Source: JAKACA01 sp963769255 (lineage in GTDB: Bacteria > Actinomycetota > Acidimicrobiia > Acidimicrobiales > Bog-793). Taken from it: a stretch of DNA of 64,000 bases. The position numbers were made by a program, and so were the translations under genes. Each line of letters begins with the position of its first letter. Position 1 is the stretch's first letter. This document shows positions 52,773 through 61,383 of this stretch, piece after piece. Below the pieces are notes generated by a model. It was given only the letters and a program-made list of their open reading frames with translations, searched no databases and was not told where the DNA came from. The DNA lies in assembly GCA_963769255.1 (NCBI GenBank), contig CAVYKV010000001.1:2480001-2544000 (forward strand), read 5' to 3'.

Positions 52773-54394
52773 ACTAACTACTTGCCCCTGAAAAAGTCCC
52801 TTGGAGGATCCGCGTCCTCAAGGTTCTGATCGATGATGATGGCCCCGACCCGTAGGGCTAGTACGGATCGAGGCCATCATGCTGAGAACGGTAAACGCAC
52901 AGCCCACGTTGTGGGAAGCGATCCTCCCCGAGATGTGCCTCGGGATGCCTGCCGAGCTGCAGGCCGTCGATCGACTGCTCGACGACGCGACCTTCTTCGA
53001 GCCGTTCCGGGCGCACTTCCACTGCGCCCTCGGGCGTCCGTCGGTCCCGATCGAGACCTACCTGCGGCTCATGTTCTTGAAGTACCGCTACCGCCTCGGC
53101 TTCGAGCCTCTCTGCCGCGAGGTGGCCGACTCGATCTCCTGGCAGCGATTTTGCCGGATCCCTCTCGGGGTGGCTGTGCCCCATCCGACAACGCTCATGA
53201 AGATCACGACGCGCTGTGGACCGGATGCCGTGGACGGCCTCAACGAGGCGCTTCTGGCCAAGGCCGCTGCTGCCAAGGTGCTGAAGACCAATCGGGTACG
53301 CGCCGACACCACCGTGGTCCCGGCCAACGTCGCTTACCCGACCGACTCCGGCCTGCTCGCCAAGGGCGTCGCCAAGATGGCCAAGGCAGTCGAGCGACTG
53401 AAAGCCGGGGGCCTCGCCCCCCGCATCGCGACCCGCGACCGCACCCAGCTCGTGCGGCGGCACGCCCGCTCCATCGGTGCCAACCTGCGTCGGCGCACCG
53501 ACGAGGCTAAGGGCGAGGTCATGGCCATCAACGCCCGCATGGCCCGCATCGCTTCCGAGGCTGTGCGCGAGGCGCGAGCCGTGGCGCTCAACGCCCGTCG
53601 CATGCTGCGACGCCTCGGCGATGCCGCACCGCCCAGGCTCGAGGTCACCGCCCGCGACTTGGAGGTCACGGCCGAGCGGGTTGCCCGCGTCGCCCGTCAG
53701 ACGCGCCAACGTCTCGCGGGGCACGTGCCCGACGGGGCGACTCGCCTCGTCTCGCTGCACGATCCCGACGCCCGTCCCATCCGAAAGGGCCGGCTCGGCC
53801 GCCCTGTCGAGTTCGGCTACAAGGCACAAGTCGTCGACAACGAAGACGGTGTCGTGCTCGACCACCTCGTCGTGATCGGCAACCCTCCCGATGCGCCCAT
53901 GCTCGCACCCGCCGTCGCACGCGTCACGAAGCGTGCCGGGCATCCGCCCGGCGCAGTGACGGCCGATCGCGGTTACGGGGAGAGCGCAGTCGGCGAGGCG
54001 CTCAGGGAGCTCGGCGTGTGCGACGTCGTGCTCCCCACCAAGGGCAAGCCGAGCGCGAAGCGACGAGAGGTCGAGAGTCAGAAAGAGTTCCAGGAGCTCG
54101 TGAAGTGGAGGACGGGAAGCGAAGGCCGGATCAGCTGCCTGAAGCGCGACTTCGGGTGGAGCCGGACGTGTATGGACGGGCTTGCAGGAGCCAAGACCTG
54201 GTGCGGCCACGGGGTGTTCAACCACAACCTGGTGAAGATCGCCGCCCTCACGGGCTCGCGATGACGACGGTGGGGGCCGAAAGTACGGCGAGTCCCTGCG
54301 GCTCGGTGAGCCGAGCGTCGCGTCGGTGATGCCGAGAGCCGCTGTCGATCTTGCCGACCTTCAACTCGGGTTTTTCAGGGGCAAGTAACTAACC
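52773..54394 (+). mobile_element. ISNCY-type insertion sequence, copy 2, intact, with target duplication
   Basis: The element proper is 52779-54388 (1610 bp). Perfect 17-bp inverted repeats TACTTGCCCCTGAAAAA (52779-52795) and its complement (54372-54388) bound it. ACTAAC is directly repeated at 52773-52778 and 54389-54394, a 6-bp target duplication. It contains one intact transposase and sits between the CapA-like and serine-hydrolase genes. Clean ends indicate recent transposition. Confidence 0.92.
52879..54264 (+). CDS. ISNCY-family transposase
   Basis: This is a 461-residue intact protein. 'GRPSVPIETYLRLMFLKYRYRLGFEPLCREV', 'VRADTTVVPANVAYPTDSGL', 'VEFGYKAQVVDNEDG', 'VTADRGYGES' and 'VKWRTGSEGRISCLK' contain the expected Asp, Asp and Glu of an RNase-H-like transposase. 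It is the reference for the frameshifted copy at 31647-33133, to which it is similar throughout but not identical. Confidence 0.92.
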   Translation: MLRTVNAQPTLWEAILPEMCLGMPAELQAVDRLLDDATFFEPFRAHFHCALGRPSVPIETYLRLMFLKYRYRLGFEPLCREVADSISWQRFCRIPLGVAVPHPTTLMKITTRCGPDAVDGLNEALLAKAAAAKVLKTNRVRADTTVVPANVAYPTDSGLLAKGVAKMAKAVERLKAGGLAPRIATRDRTQLVRRHARSIGANLRRRTDEAKGEVMAINARMARIASEAVREARAVALNARRMLRRLGDAAPPRLEVTARDLEVTAERVARVARQTRQRLAGHVPDGATRLVSLHDPDARPIRKGRLGRPVEFGYKAQVVDNEDGVVLDHLVVIGNPPDAPMLAPAVARVTKRAGHPPGAVTADRGYGESAVGEALRELGVCDVVLPTKGKPSAKRREVESQKEFQELVKWRTGSEGRISCLKRDFGWSRTCMDGLAGAKTWCGHGVFNHNLVKIAALTGSR

Positions 54395-54401
54395 TGCCGG
54401 C

Positions 54402-55985
54402 GTGAAGGACCTCGGGCTCTCGGAGCTGGTCGAGCCGTTCGAGAGCGGTGACGCGCCCGGTGTGGTGATCGGCGTATACACCGGCGGCGAACTGGCGGCG
54501 AGCGCAGTGGGCGGTCAGTGCGTCATCGAGCACGCAGTGCCTCTCGGACAGCAGACGGTCTTCGACATCGCCTCGGCAAGCAAGCACATGACGGCGGCGT
54601 GCTTGCTGCTGCTTCAGAGCGACGGCGCCTTCTCGATCGACGACGACGTCCGCCGGCACCTCCCCGAGCTCTCGTTCCGGCTACCGGTGAGCATCAGGCA
54701 GTGTCTGAGCCATACCGGCGGGCTGCGGGAGTACTACTCACTCTGCGAGCTGGCGGGGATACCGCTTGCGGGGATGGACGAAGACAGGCTTACGGAGCTC
54801 CTCGTTGGCCAGGCCGACCTCGACTTCGCGCCCGGCTCGTCGTGGTCGTATTCGAACAGCGGCTACGCCCTTGCCACCGCCATCGTTCGCCGGTTGAGCG
54901 GGCGGTCGCTCGCCGAGTTCGCCGGCGAGCGACTCTTCGGGCCGCTCGGCATGGCCATCACCCGTTTCAGAGACGACCTCACCGTTCCAGTGCGGCACCT
55001 CGCCACCGGTTACACGTCCCCACGGGAGGGCGGCGGGTGGCGGCGGGTCGACATCTGCGAGAGCACCGTCGGCGATGGTGGCGTCATCACCTCCTTGGAC
55101 GACCTCTGCGGCTGGTACGAGTTCATGTCCTCGGGCGCCGGCCTCGGCATCGATGTCCGCGACGGCCTGCTGGCGCCCGCCCTTCTCGCTGATGGGCGCC
55201 GGCTTCCTTACGCCCTCGGGCTCAAGGTCCTCCAACTCGGCCCCCACCGTGCCTATCTCCACTCCGGCAGCATCGAGGGATTCCGATCGGCGCTTGGCTA
55301 TCTCCCCGAGGCCGGTACGGGGGTGGCAGTACTGGCCAACCGTGACGACGCCGTCCCAGCGGAGATCGCCCTGCAGATCCTCGCCCGGCTCTCCGGCAGC
55401 GACCTGCCCGAACAGCCCGGCCTTCTCGGCTCGTCCGCAGCACTTGCACGCCGGCCCTCGGTCCTCGGCCGCTGGTTCACCGCCGACCTCGAGCAGTACA
55501 TCGACGTCGATGCCAGCGAGGGCGGCACGGTGGCGGTGAGCGAACACGGGTCGGTAGACCGCTACGCCGCCCGCTCCGATGGCACCTGGAGCGGGCTCGG
55601 CAGCGCCGCCGGCACGTGCTTTCGTCAGTCTGGCGACACGCTGAGGCGCCAGGCGACCGTGGCGGACCCGTCAGAGGAGCTCTTCGTACGTGGGCGGGAG
55701 GCGCCTGTGCCGGAGTCGCCCGCCGGCACCTACTACAGCGACGAGTTGTCTGCATTCGCGACGCTCGATCCGTTCGAGGGCGTCGAGGGGGCCTCCACGC
55801 TCGCCGTCGGCCTTGCCGAGAGGCGGCTCGTGGTCCCCGTTGCAGCCGGGGTGTGGGCTGGCGGAGGGGTCACTGCCAACCTCAGCGCCGACGGCGCCAC
55901 GCTCAGCATCAGTCTGGAAGGCGCCCGTCACTGTCGGTTCACCCAGGTCGTCGGTTCGGCGCCGCCTCGTCAGCGAGGCTTGTAG
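54402..55985 (+). CDS. Beta-lactamase-family serine hydrolase (class C / D-aminopeptidase type)
   Basis: This is a 527-residue protein starting at GTG 54402, 8 nt after the IS target duplication. S58-A-S-K61 is the SxxK nucleophile motif, Y150-S-N152 the second motif and 'HSGSIEG' the third. Residues ~355-527 form two beta-barrel-like C-terminal domains, as in D-aminopeptidase and related enzymes. No export signal is seen. The IS has probably displaced its original promoter. The neighbours suggest a role in D-peptide or cell-wall-peptide use. Confidence 0.88.
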   Translation: MKDLGLSELVEPFESGDAPGVVIGVYTGGELAASAVGGQCVIEHAVPLGQQTVFDIASASKHMTAACLLLLQSDGAFSIDDDVRRHLPELSFRLPVSIRQCLSHTGGLREYYSLCELAGIPLAGMDEDRLTELLVGQADLDFAPGSSWSYSNSGYALATAIVRRLSGRSLAEFAGERLFGPLGMAITRFRDDLTVPVRHLATGYTSPREGGGWRRVDICESTVGDGGVITSLDDLCGWYEFMSSGAGLGIDVRDGLLAPALLADGRRLPYALGLKVLQLGPHRAYLHSGSIEGFRSALGYLPEAGTGVAVLANRDDAVPAEIALQILARLSGSDLPEQPGLLGSSAALARRPSVLGRWFTADLEQYIDVDASEGGTVAVSEHGSVDRYAARSDGTWSGLGSAAGTCFRQSGDTLRRQATVADPSEELFVRGREAPVPESPAGTYYSDELSAFATLDPFEGVEGASTLAVGLAERRLVVPVAAGVWAGGGVTANLSADGATLSISLEGARHCRFTQVVGSAPPRQRGL

Positions 55986-56104
55986 AGCGCCCGTCCCGCC
56001 CTCCTCCGTCCCGGGCCGTCTCTGCACCTGAACCCCAGGCCGGTCGTTTGCTGTCAACCGCCTGCGCATCTTGCCGGCCCTGAGGCCGCCTACCCTCTCT
56101 CACC

Positions 56105-56300
56105 GTGGAGCTTGATCCAAGGCGGACATTCTCCCGTGACGACGTGTGGCGCGCCTGGCAGTTGCAGGGCGAACGTTGCCAGCACTGCGGACGCTCCATC
56201 CCATACCTGATGCACGGGGACCACATCGTCCCCTGGAGCCTCGGCGGGCCAACGACCGCCGGGCGCGCTGGCAACTGCTACTCGTCACGTTCACGACTGT
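56105..56300 (+). pseudogene. HNH endonuclease-like fragment
   Basis: 'RTFSRDDVWRAWQLQGERCQHCGRSIPYL' followed by 'HGDHIVPWSLGGPT' is the front of an HNH nuclease with its first zinc-binding C-x2-C and the DH metal site. The expected second C-x2-C and helix are missing; the reading passes instead into serine-recombinase sequence near 56,275. It is a truncated relic. Confidence 0.65.
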
Positions 56301-56685
56301 GAGGAGCGTCTCGCCCGCTACCGAGCCGCCCTTGACGCTGGAGCGGATCCCGTGACCCTAGCGGGGTGGATTCGCGAGTTGCAGGGCGAGCGGACGGGCG
56401 CACAACGCCGCCTAACAGGAGTTGACGACGCAGAAACCGGTGACGATAGAGGAGGCTCGCAAGATGATGTCGGAGGTCAACCTCATCAGCGAGCGGATCG
56501 CGAATGCTGACGGGGACGACAAGGCGGGACTGTGCTCGCAGCTCGGGCTTCACCTCACGTACCACCCTGATCAACGGATGGTGGCCGTCACGGCGAACCC
56601 CACGGGCGCGTGTGCTACAGAGCGTGTCGGAGGGGGGACTCGTAGCAATACGACACAGCAAACCAGCTGGTCACTGGCTTCCTAA
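56283..56685 (+). pseudogene. C-terminal remnant of a large serine recombinase
   Basis: One frame from 56283 encodes 'CEERLARYRAALDAGADPVTLAGWIRELQGER', the coiled-coil/linker near the end of actinobacterial recombinases. After ~56,450 the next frame continues 'DDKAGLCSQLGLHLTYHPDQRMVAV' and ends 'CATERVGGGT', the recombinase C-terminus. The catalytic and DNA-binding parts are absent, and the frame is broken. It implies a former integrative element here. Confidence 0.75.
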
Positions 56686-57245
56686 ATCTGCTTGGTCCAC
56701 GCGGCCTTTCACGTACGTGGCGTCGCAGAACAGGTAGGGGAAGGCGACGTGGTCGAGCTTTCGAGCCCGGAAGACCTCGAGCTCCCTGTCGAGCTCGGCA
56801 CAGAATCCTCGAGACGGCCGACTTAGAGATGCCGGAGGTGACCCCGAGGGATCCCACGAGATCGTCGACCTTTCGCGTCGAGACGCCGTGCACGTAGGCC
56901 ATCACCACGGCGAAGAGGGCCCGGTCGATGCGGCGCCGGCGCTCGAGGATCTGCGGGAAGAACGAGCCCTGGCGGAGCTTGGGAATCTGCAGCTCGACGT
57001 CCCCGGCCTTGGTGGGCAGCCTCGGGCGGTGCCCGTTGCGGTAGTTCTCGCGCTCCTCAGTCCGCCCGTGTGGACCGGCTCCGATCACCGAGGTCGCCTC
57101 CGCCTCGATGAGGACCTGCAGGACGACCTCGACGCGGCGGATGAGGTCGACGTCGCCGCCGGCACGGAGCGCGTCGAGTAGTTCGCAGGGGCCAAAAACA
57201 TGCTGGGCCGCCGGTGTGATCTCCTTGTCGTGTCTCTTCGAGGGA
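56671..57245 (-). pseudogene. IS256-family transposase remnant
   Basis: Minus-strand readings give 'CELLDALRAGGDVDLIRRVE', 'LIEAEATSVIGAGPHGRTEERENYRNGHRP' and 'QIPKLRQGSFFPQILERRRRIDRALFAVVM'. A frame break near 56,800 is followed by 'FPYLFCDATYVKGRVD', which holds the first catalytic Asp. The reading stops at 56671, before the rest of the DDE domain. At least one frameshift and a 3' truncation make it inactive. Confidence 0.8.
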
Positions 57246-57663
57246 CACGTCGAGATTCACTCCGGCGGTCCGCCAAGTGGTGGACCCTCTACCGATTTTA
57301 CACCAACAGGTGGGACGCCAGCGCTGCTCAGGACTGACGCCTCGATAGGCCGATGGCGGGATCCGCATCCCAAACGCCTCACGAAGACTGGACTTTGGAT
57401 CGTGCGGAGCCGGAGTCGACGGGTTCGCCCGTAAGCCGACGAACGTCCGCGTGCCGGTCAGCCAATTTGCCGGACGGGTCATGAACCTTGGCGCCGTTTA
57501 AGCCTTACCGCGGTCGTGCCCGGGACCGGAGCGCCGACGCTGCGTCGTCACTCTGCACAAGCGACCAATGGACCCGGCCCTTATCGAGGAGAACGAACCA
57601 CTTGATCACGTCCGAGCGCCGGTATAGCCTGCGCATGCTTGTGGGCTTTGGAGGGAGGTGCTC
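57246..57663. other. Gene-free stretch upstream of the Tat/MauE operon
   Basis: I see no supported gene in these 418 bp. TATAGC at ~57,622 is a possible -10, and ggagggagg (57650-57658) is the ribosome site for GTG 57664. Base composition falls from here to the right. Confidence 0.4.
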
Positions 57664-59046
57664 GTGAAAGCTCGTCCGAGAAGAGCGAGGTGGCGGCCGC
57701 AGGACACCTCGGCGGAAGGGCAACCACCTCTAACGCGTCGGCAGGTCCTCAAAGGAGCCGTAGGCGCCGGAGCGGTCGCCTTGGTTGTTCCGACGGTCCG
57801 ATGGGGACAAGCCCCGCACCAAGCCACGCCTTCTCTCGTCGCAGCCCCGGGCTCAGCCGCGACCATTCAGTCGGCTGCCCTGTGGTTCTATCGGTCTGTT
57901 GGCCAGACGATTGAACTGGGTGCGATCAACCCGGACGCGACTACCGCCGCCTCCGGTCTCACGATGCCGCTCGCTTGTCAATTCGCGAGTAACGGCTTGT
58001 ATCTCGCATGTGCGAGCATCCAACATCCTGGTACCGCCGAGGCAAACCACGTGCTGACTATCCTCGACCTAAGCACCGGACAGTCAACCGAGGCGTCCGG
58101 ACTACCCTTTAACGATGACGGTGTCAGCTGCCATGCTCTGACAGTAAGAATCAGCTCCGATTCCACAACTTTGGCGATTCTTGACTCCGCATGGACCATT
58201 ACACCTGGTGCTCCCCTGAGTCGCTCCATCTTCGGTGCTACCACGACCCTACCCAGTCTTGGGTTCCAGAGCCTGCACACCGTGGAAGTGTTCCTAGCAT
58301 CAACCGTCGCTTCGCTTGGACTCGTTGCACTAGAGGACCTGGTAGATAACATTGTGGCAGTAGACCTCGCATTCCTGGGAAGCGACCCCCTCGTCCTTAT
58401 CGGTCAGCCAGGTGGCATGCTTCAGCAGTACCTACTGAATTCGAGTCCAACAGTTCAGACGTCAGCCTCCAACCAAATTGGGGGTCTAATGCCACAGCAC
58501 GCGTCGAGCGTGTCCCTGGCGTCTGGCTCCTTCGTCCGCGCACTCGGAATGAACGGCGCAGAGATCGTGAACTCAGATCTTACAACTACACAACTAAGGC
58601 CGCTCACTGGCACCAGCGCCAAGCCAAGCCCGGCTTCCGTTCTGGCGATTGACGCAGAGACGGCCTTACTTGTGAATCCCGGCCTGCCCTCCGCGGCGAC
58701 CTTGAACACGACCACCGCTGCTGTCCAATCTAGCGCTGTGCTATCGAATTTCCCGCCTCTGATGGCCACCCCGCTTCGTAGATGGGTTGCCGCCTGTTCT
58801 TCCACTACGCTATATGTCGCCGACATGAACGGCGGTATCTGGGTCTACAACCTGCCGACCCTGCAGCTAGCTGATCGCTGGCTATCCTCAACTCCATTTG
58901 CAGCTGTTGTTGTTCCACCTGCCGGAGCAGCAATATTCGCCATAACTCCGTCCATGGCGGCCCAGCCTCTAGCTATGTCCCTGTCACCGTCTGGCGCAGT
59001 AATCGCCACGGCAGAGTTACCATTTGCTCCGACTGGTCTCCCGTGA
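57664..59046 (+). CDS. Tat-exported beta-propeller-like protein
   Basis: GTG 57664 has a strong ggagggagg 5 nt upstream, giving 460 residues. A long basic N-region and 'LTRRQVLKGAVGAGAVALVVP' form a twin-arginine signal (~22-42). The mature part has recurring beta-rich units ('NHVLTILDLSTGQSTEA', 'LYVADMNGGIWVYNLPTLQLADRW') like WD/YVTN or amine-dehydrogenase heavy-chain blades. No catalytic residue is identifiable. It heads a three-gene operon with a Cys-rich protein and a MauE-like protein, recalling the methylamine dehydrogenase layout. GC is lower than in the surroundings. Confidence 0.75.
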   Translation: MKARPRRARWRPQDTSAEGQPPLTRRQVLKGAVGAGAVALVVPTVRWGQAPHQATPSLVAAPGSAATIQSAALWFYRSVGQTIELGAINPDATTAASGLTMPLACQFASNGLYLACASIQHPGTAEANHVLTILDLSTGQSTEASGLPFNDDGVSCHALTVRISSDSTTLAILDSAWTITPGAPLSRSIFGATTTLPSLGFQSLHTVEVFLASTVASLGLVALEDLVDNIVAVDLAFLGSDPLVLIGQPGGMLQQYLLNSSPTVQTSASNQIGGLMPQHASSVSLASGSFVRALGMNGAEIVNSDLTTTQLRPLTGTSAKPSPASVLAIDAETALLVNPGLPSAATLNTTTAAVQSSAVLSNFPPLMATPLRRWVAACSSTTLYVADMNGGIWVYNLPTLQLADRWLSSTPFAAVVVPPAGAAIFAITPSMAAQPLAMSLSPSGAVIATAELPFAPTGLP

Positions 59047-59075
59047 GACCTACAAGGGATTGAGAGTAAGAGCTA

Positions 59076-60008
59076 ATGCCTGATTACGGGTTTGATACGG
59101 CCTCCCCGCTGTGGGACTGTGGATTGGACAGTGTCAATGGCGACTACGCGACCATCAACATCGCCCACGCTACGAGCAAACAGTTCGGTCGCGGCTTCTT
59201 TGGTCGCTACTTTTCGCCGTCACCCGGCACGAACGTAATTGACGAAAGTTCGTGTAATGCTAACTGGGAATTGTACTGCCAGTGGACGTACAATGGCGGC
59301 ACCCATCTCTTTGTGCTGTGTGATCCGGGCCAAGATCGTATTGGAACTGGTGGTTCGCAAGGTCAAGCGTGGGCGCTCGAGGATGCAGAGGCAGCATGCC
59401 AAGCAGTTCTAAACGTGTATGACTGGGTAGGTCCCCTCCAGATCTCTCAATATGAGGACATATATCAGTGCTTCTTCTATCTTGATGTTGAAGGCGGCAC
59501 TGGATTATGTCCAGAATATTGGCGTACTTGGGCTGCCTATATCTACAACTACAGCATAGAAATTGGGGGTAGCCAGGTGCTTCCTTTTGTTCCCGCAGGT
59601 TACATTGCTCCCACTGCCACTGCGACATGCGGTGATAGTCCAAACACATGTGGCGTAATAGCCGGGTCCGACTATGCGTTCGGCATCGACACGAGTCAGC
59701 CGGAACCCTGCTCTAATTGTGCGTCAGGTGTATATGGGAGCTTGGGTTGGTATGGTGATGAGTGCGAGACGATGCCAGGATACATTTGGCAGTTCGCCGA
59801 ATATGGCTTCTGCTCCAGCTGCCCCTTGACGTGCTCGCAGAACTGCTGTACGGGTGCTGGCTGCACCACACCGCCGTATCCGTTTTCGTCCAGTGTAGAC
59901 CTCGATGAGGCATCCGTCGTTGGCGACGGTTTGGCTACCATGCTGTATCTCAGTTCTGTTCCTTCGACAAGTGGATGCACGAAGCCGTCATCTTGCGCTA
60001 CCAACTGA
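59076..60008 (+). CDS. 20-cysteine protein with GH25/DUF1906-like fold features
   Basis: This is a 310-residue protein. 'DYGFDTASPLW' at the N-terminus, 'FFYLDVEGG', 'VLPFVPAGYIAP', 'GYIWQFAEYGF' and 'VDLDEA' resemble the barrel strands of lysozyme-like GH25/DUF1906 (Rv2525c-type) proteins, with an Asp-x-Glu at the expected active site. Twenty Cys residues, many in the last third (CSSC, CSQNCC), predict extensive disulfides. There is no signal peptide, so export might be by hitch-hiking on the Tat partner. The stop overlaps the MauE-like start by one base. Composition is clearly lower in GC. The function is unknown. Confidence 0.7.
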   Translation: MPDYGFDTASPLWDCGLDSVNGDYATINIAHATSKQFGRGFFGRYFSPSPGTNVIDESSCNANWELYCQWTYNGGTHLFVLCDPGQDRIGTGGSQGQAWALEDAEAACQAVLNVYDWVGPLQISQYEDIYQCFFYLDVEGGTGLCPEYWRTWAAYIYNYSIEIGGSQVLPFVPAGYIAPTATATCGDSPNTCGVIAGSDYAFGIDTSQPEPCSNCASGVYGSLGWYGDECETMPGYIWQFAEYGFCSSCPLTCSQNCCTGAGCTTPPYPFSSSVDLDEASVVGDGLATMLYLSSVPSTSGCTKPSSCATN

Positions 60009-60586
60009 TGACGACCCTGGCAGCCGCTCGGCTGGCACTCATTGTGCTGTTGGGAACTGCCGCGGTTCTCAAGGCGCGTGACCTCCTCGAACGGACTCTG
60101 GGATGGCTGAACGGTCTGGCGATCGTCGGTGAGGTGATCTGTGTTGGGCTGCTAGTGGTACCCGAAACGCAGTATGTCGGTTCGGTCAGTTCCTTGGCAA
60201 TGGGCATTGGCTTCTGTGCGTATCACATTCCGGTGAGAGGGTGGAGGCCCGGGAGTCCCTGGGCTGTCGCCGGCCGTGGCGCCGGCACGGTTGGCGGATG
60301 CGGTTGCCTTGGTAATAGGGTGCCCCTCTCCGAGAGAAGCGCAGGCTGGCTAGCTATCTCGGTCGCAGTCCTGGGAGTCTTGGCGATCCTTACCCGGGCG
60401 ACAGAGTACTCGGTTCGCGCTGTTGTCGCTCTCGGTTTGTTGCTCGTCGGATCCTCAGCCTTGCTCTTGCTATTTGGGATGCTGGACGGAAGACCTGGAC
60501 CGAGATACGCGGAATCTGAGGCTGTCGATCGTCGGTTCGCGGAAGCTCACCTGGCTGCCATCGGAAACCAGGTCCTGGCTAGGTGA
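60008..60586 (+). CDS. MauE-like membrane protein (methylamine-utilisation/DoxX superfamily)
   Basis: This is a 192-residue protein whose ATG overlaps the previous stop (tgatg). Four to five hydrophobic segments and a central 'GTVGGCGCLG' are the MauE pattern; the Cys pair faces the redox side. In methylamine dehydrogenase clusters MauE, with MauD, is needed to form the disulfides of the small subunit. Here the obvious client is the 20-Cys protein just upstream. No MauD-type thioredoxin is seen nearby. Confidence 0.8.
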   Translation: MTTLAAARLALIVLLGTAAVLKARDLLERTLGWLNGLAIVGEVICVGLLVVPETQYVGSVSSLAMGIGFCAYHIPVRGWRPGSPWAVAGRGAGTVGGCGCLGNRVPLSERSAGWLAISVAVLGVLAILTRATEYSVRAVVALGLLLVGSSALLLLFGMLDGRPGPRYAESEAVDRRFAEAHLAAIGNQVLAR

Positions 60587-60617
60587 TCGGGCGGTACGGG
60601 AGGGTCGCAACGCGACT

Positions 60618-60878
60618 GTGCGCGAGGACGTAATAGTAGATGGTCGTCTTCTACACGTGGAAATTAGAGCAAGTCGAGGAATAGTCCGTACTTCACGCGT
60701 GAGCGTAGATGTCGTGCCTCTGTTGTCCTTCGTCGGCGAAAGCTCCGAGGCTATGATCGAGGACGTCGGTGCCCGATTCCGCCCGCGAGCAGCGTCACGC
60801 GAGATGAGCGGGGATTGTGGATGCAACCAGCAGGTGCGTCGATGGCCGGGCGTTGGCGCGGTTGCACCACAGTCGTAG
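60618..60878 (+). CDS. Possible small protein after the MauE-like gene
   Basis: GTG 60618 opens 86 residues ('REDVIVDGRLLHVEIRAS' through 'ESSEAMIEDVGARFRP' to 'GDCGCNQQ'). A ggaggg lies about 14 nt upstream, a poor fit. The frame is strand-consistent with the operon and has a terminal C-x-C, but there is no recognisable family. It may be chance. The rest of 60587-61000 shows nothing else. Confidence 0.3.
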   Translation: MREDVIVDGRLLHVEIRASRGIVRTSRVSVDVVPLLSFVGESSEAMIEDVGARFRPRAASREMSGDCGCNQQVRRWPGVGAVAPQS

Positions 60879-61000
60879 CCCTCTTATCATGTCGCATCGC
60901 GTTGGCGCCAATCGACCAGCCGTTTGGTGGCTCTTCGCGTTGAACTGGGGATCGTGAGTTAGCCGACCATCCCCCACAGGGGCCAGGGGCCCCGACATCG

Positions 61001-61306
61001 TTGGTGTTGTTCTACGACATCGACGACGAGGGGACCCCTGACGTGATCGACGGTACTGGCCTGGCGGAGGCACTGCTCGGACTCGACGGCTTCAAAGTGC
61101 TGAGCGTCACCGAGGGCGAGCACGAGCTCGTCATCGCGGTGGAGACGACCGCAGCAGTGACGGGATGTTGGGACTGCGGCGTGCAGGCCGAATGTCACGA
61201 TCGCGTCCGCGTCGACATACGCGACCTCGCCTGCTTCGGTCCGGACTTTGACGGGTCAGGCTCGCTTTTGGAGGGCCGCGATGCCCTGACCAGCACTGTC
61301 CGCTGA
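61001..61306 (+). pseudogene. ISL3-family transposase N-terminal fragment
   Basis: 'LLGLDGFKVLSVTEGEHELVIAVETTAAVTGCWDCGV' followed by 'HDRVRVDIRDL' is the N-terminal zinc-finger of ISL3 transposases. After about 75 residues the similarity ends and the frame closes at 61306. The catalytic domain is missing. Confidence 0.65.
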
Positions 61307-61383
61307 GAAATCGCAGTTTCCGGCGCTCGATGTAGGGGCGACACGTCCACCGCATCTGAGTTACAGTGCTGTAAGATGGTGGC

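Noticed and set aside
60423..60617. Gene beginning inside the MauE-like gene in another frame
   Set aside because: The overlapping part is out of frame with a well-conserved membrane protein; only the portion after 60618 is kept as a weak candidate.
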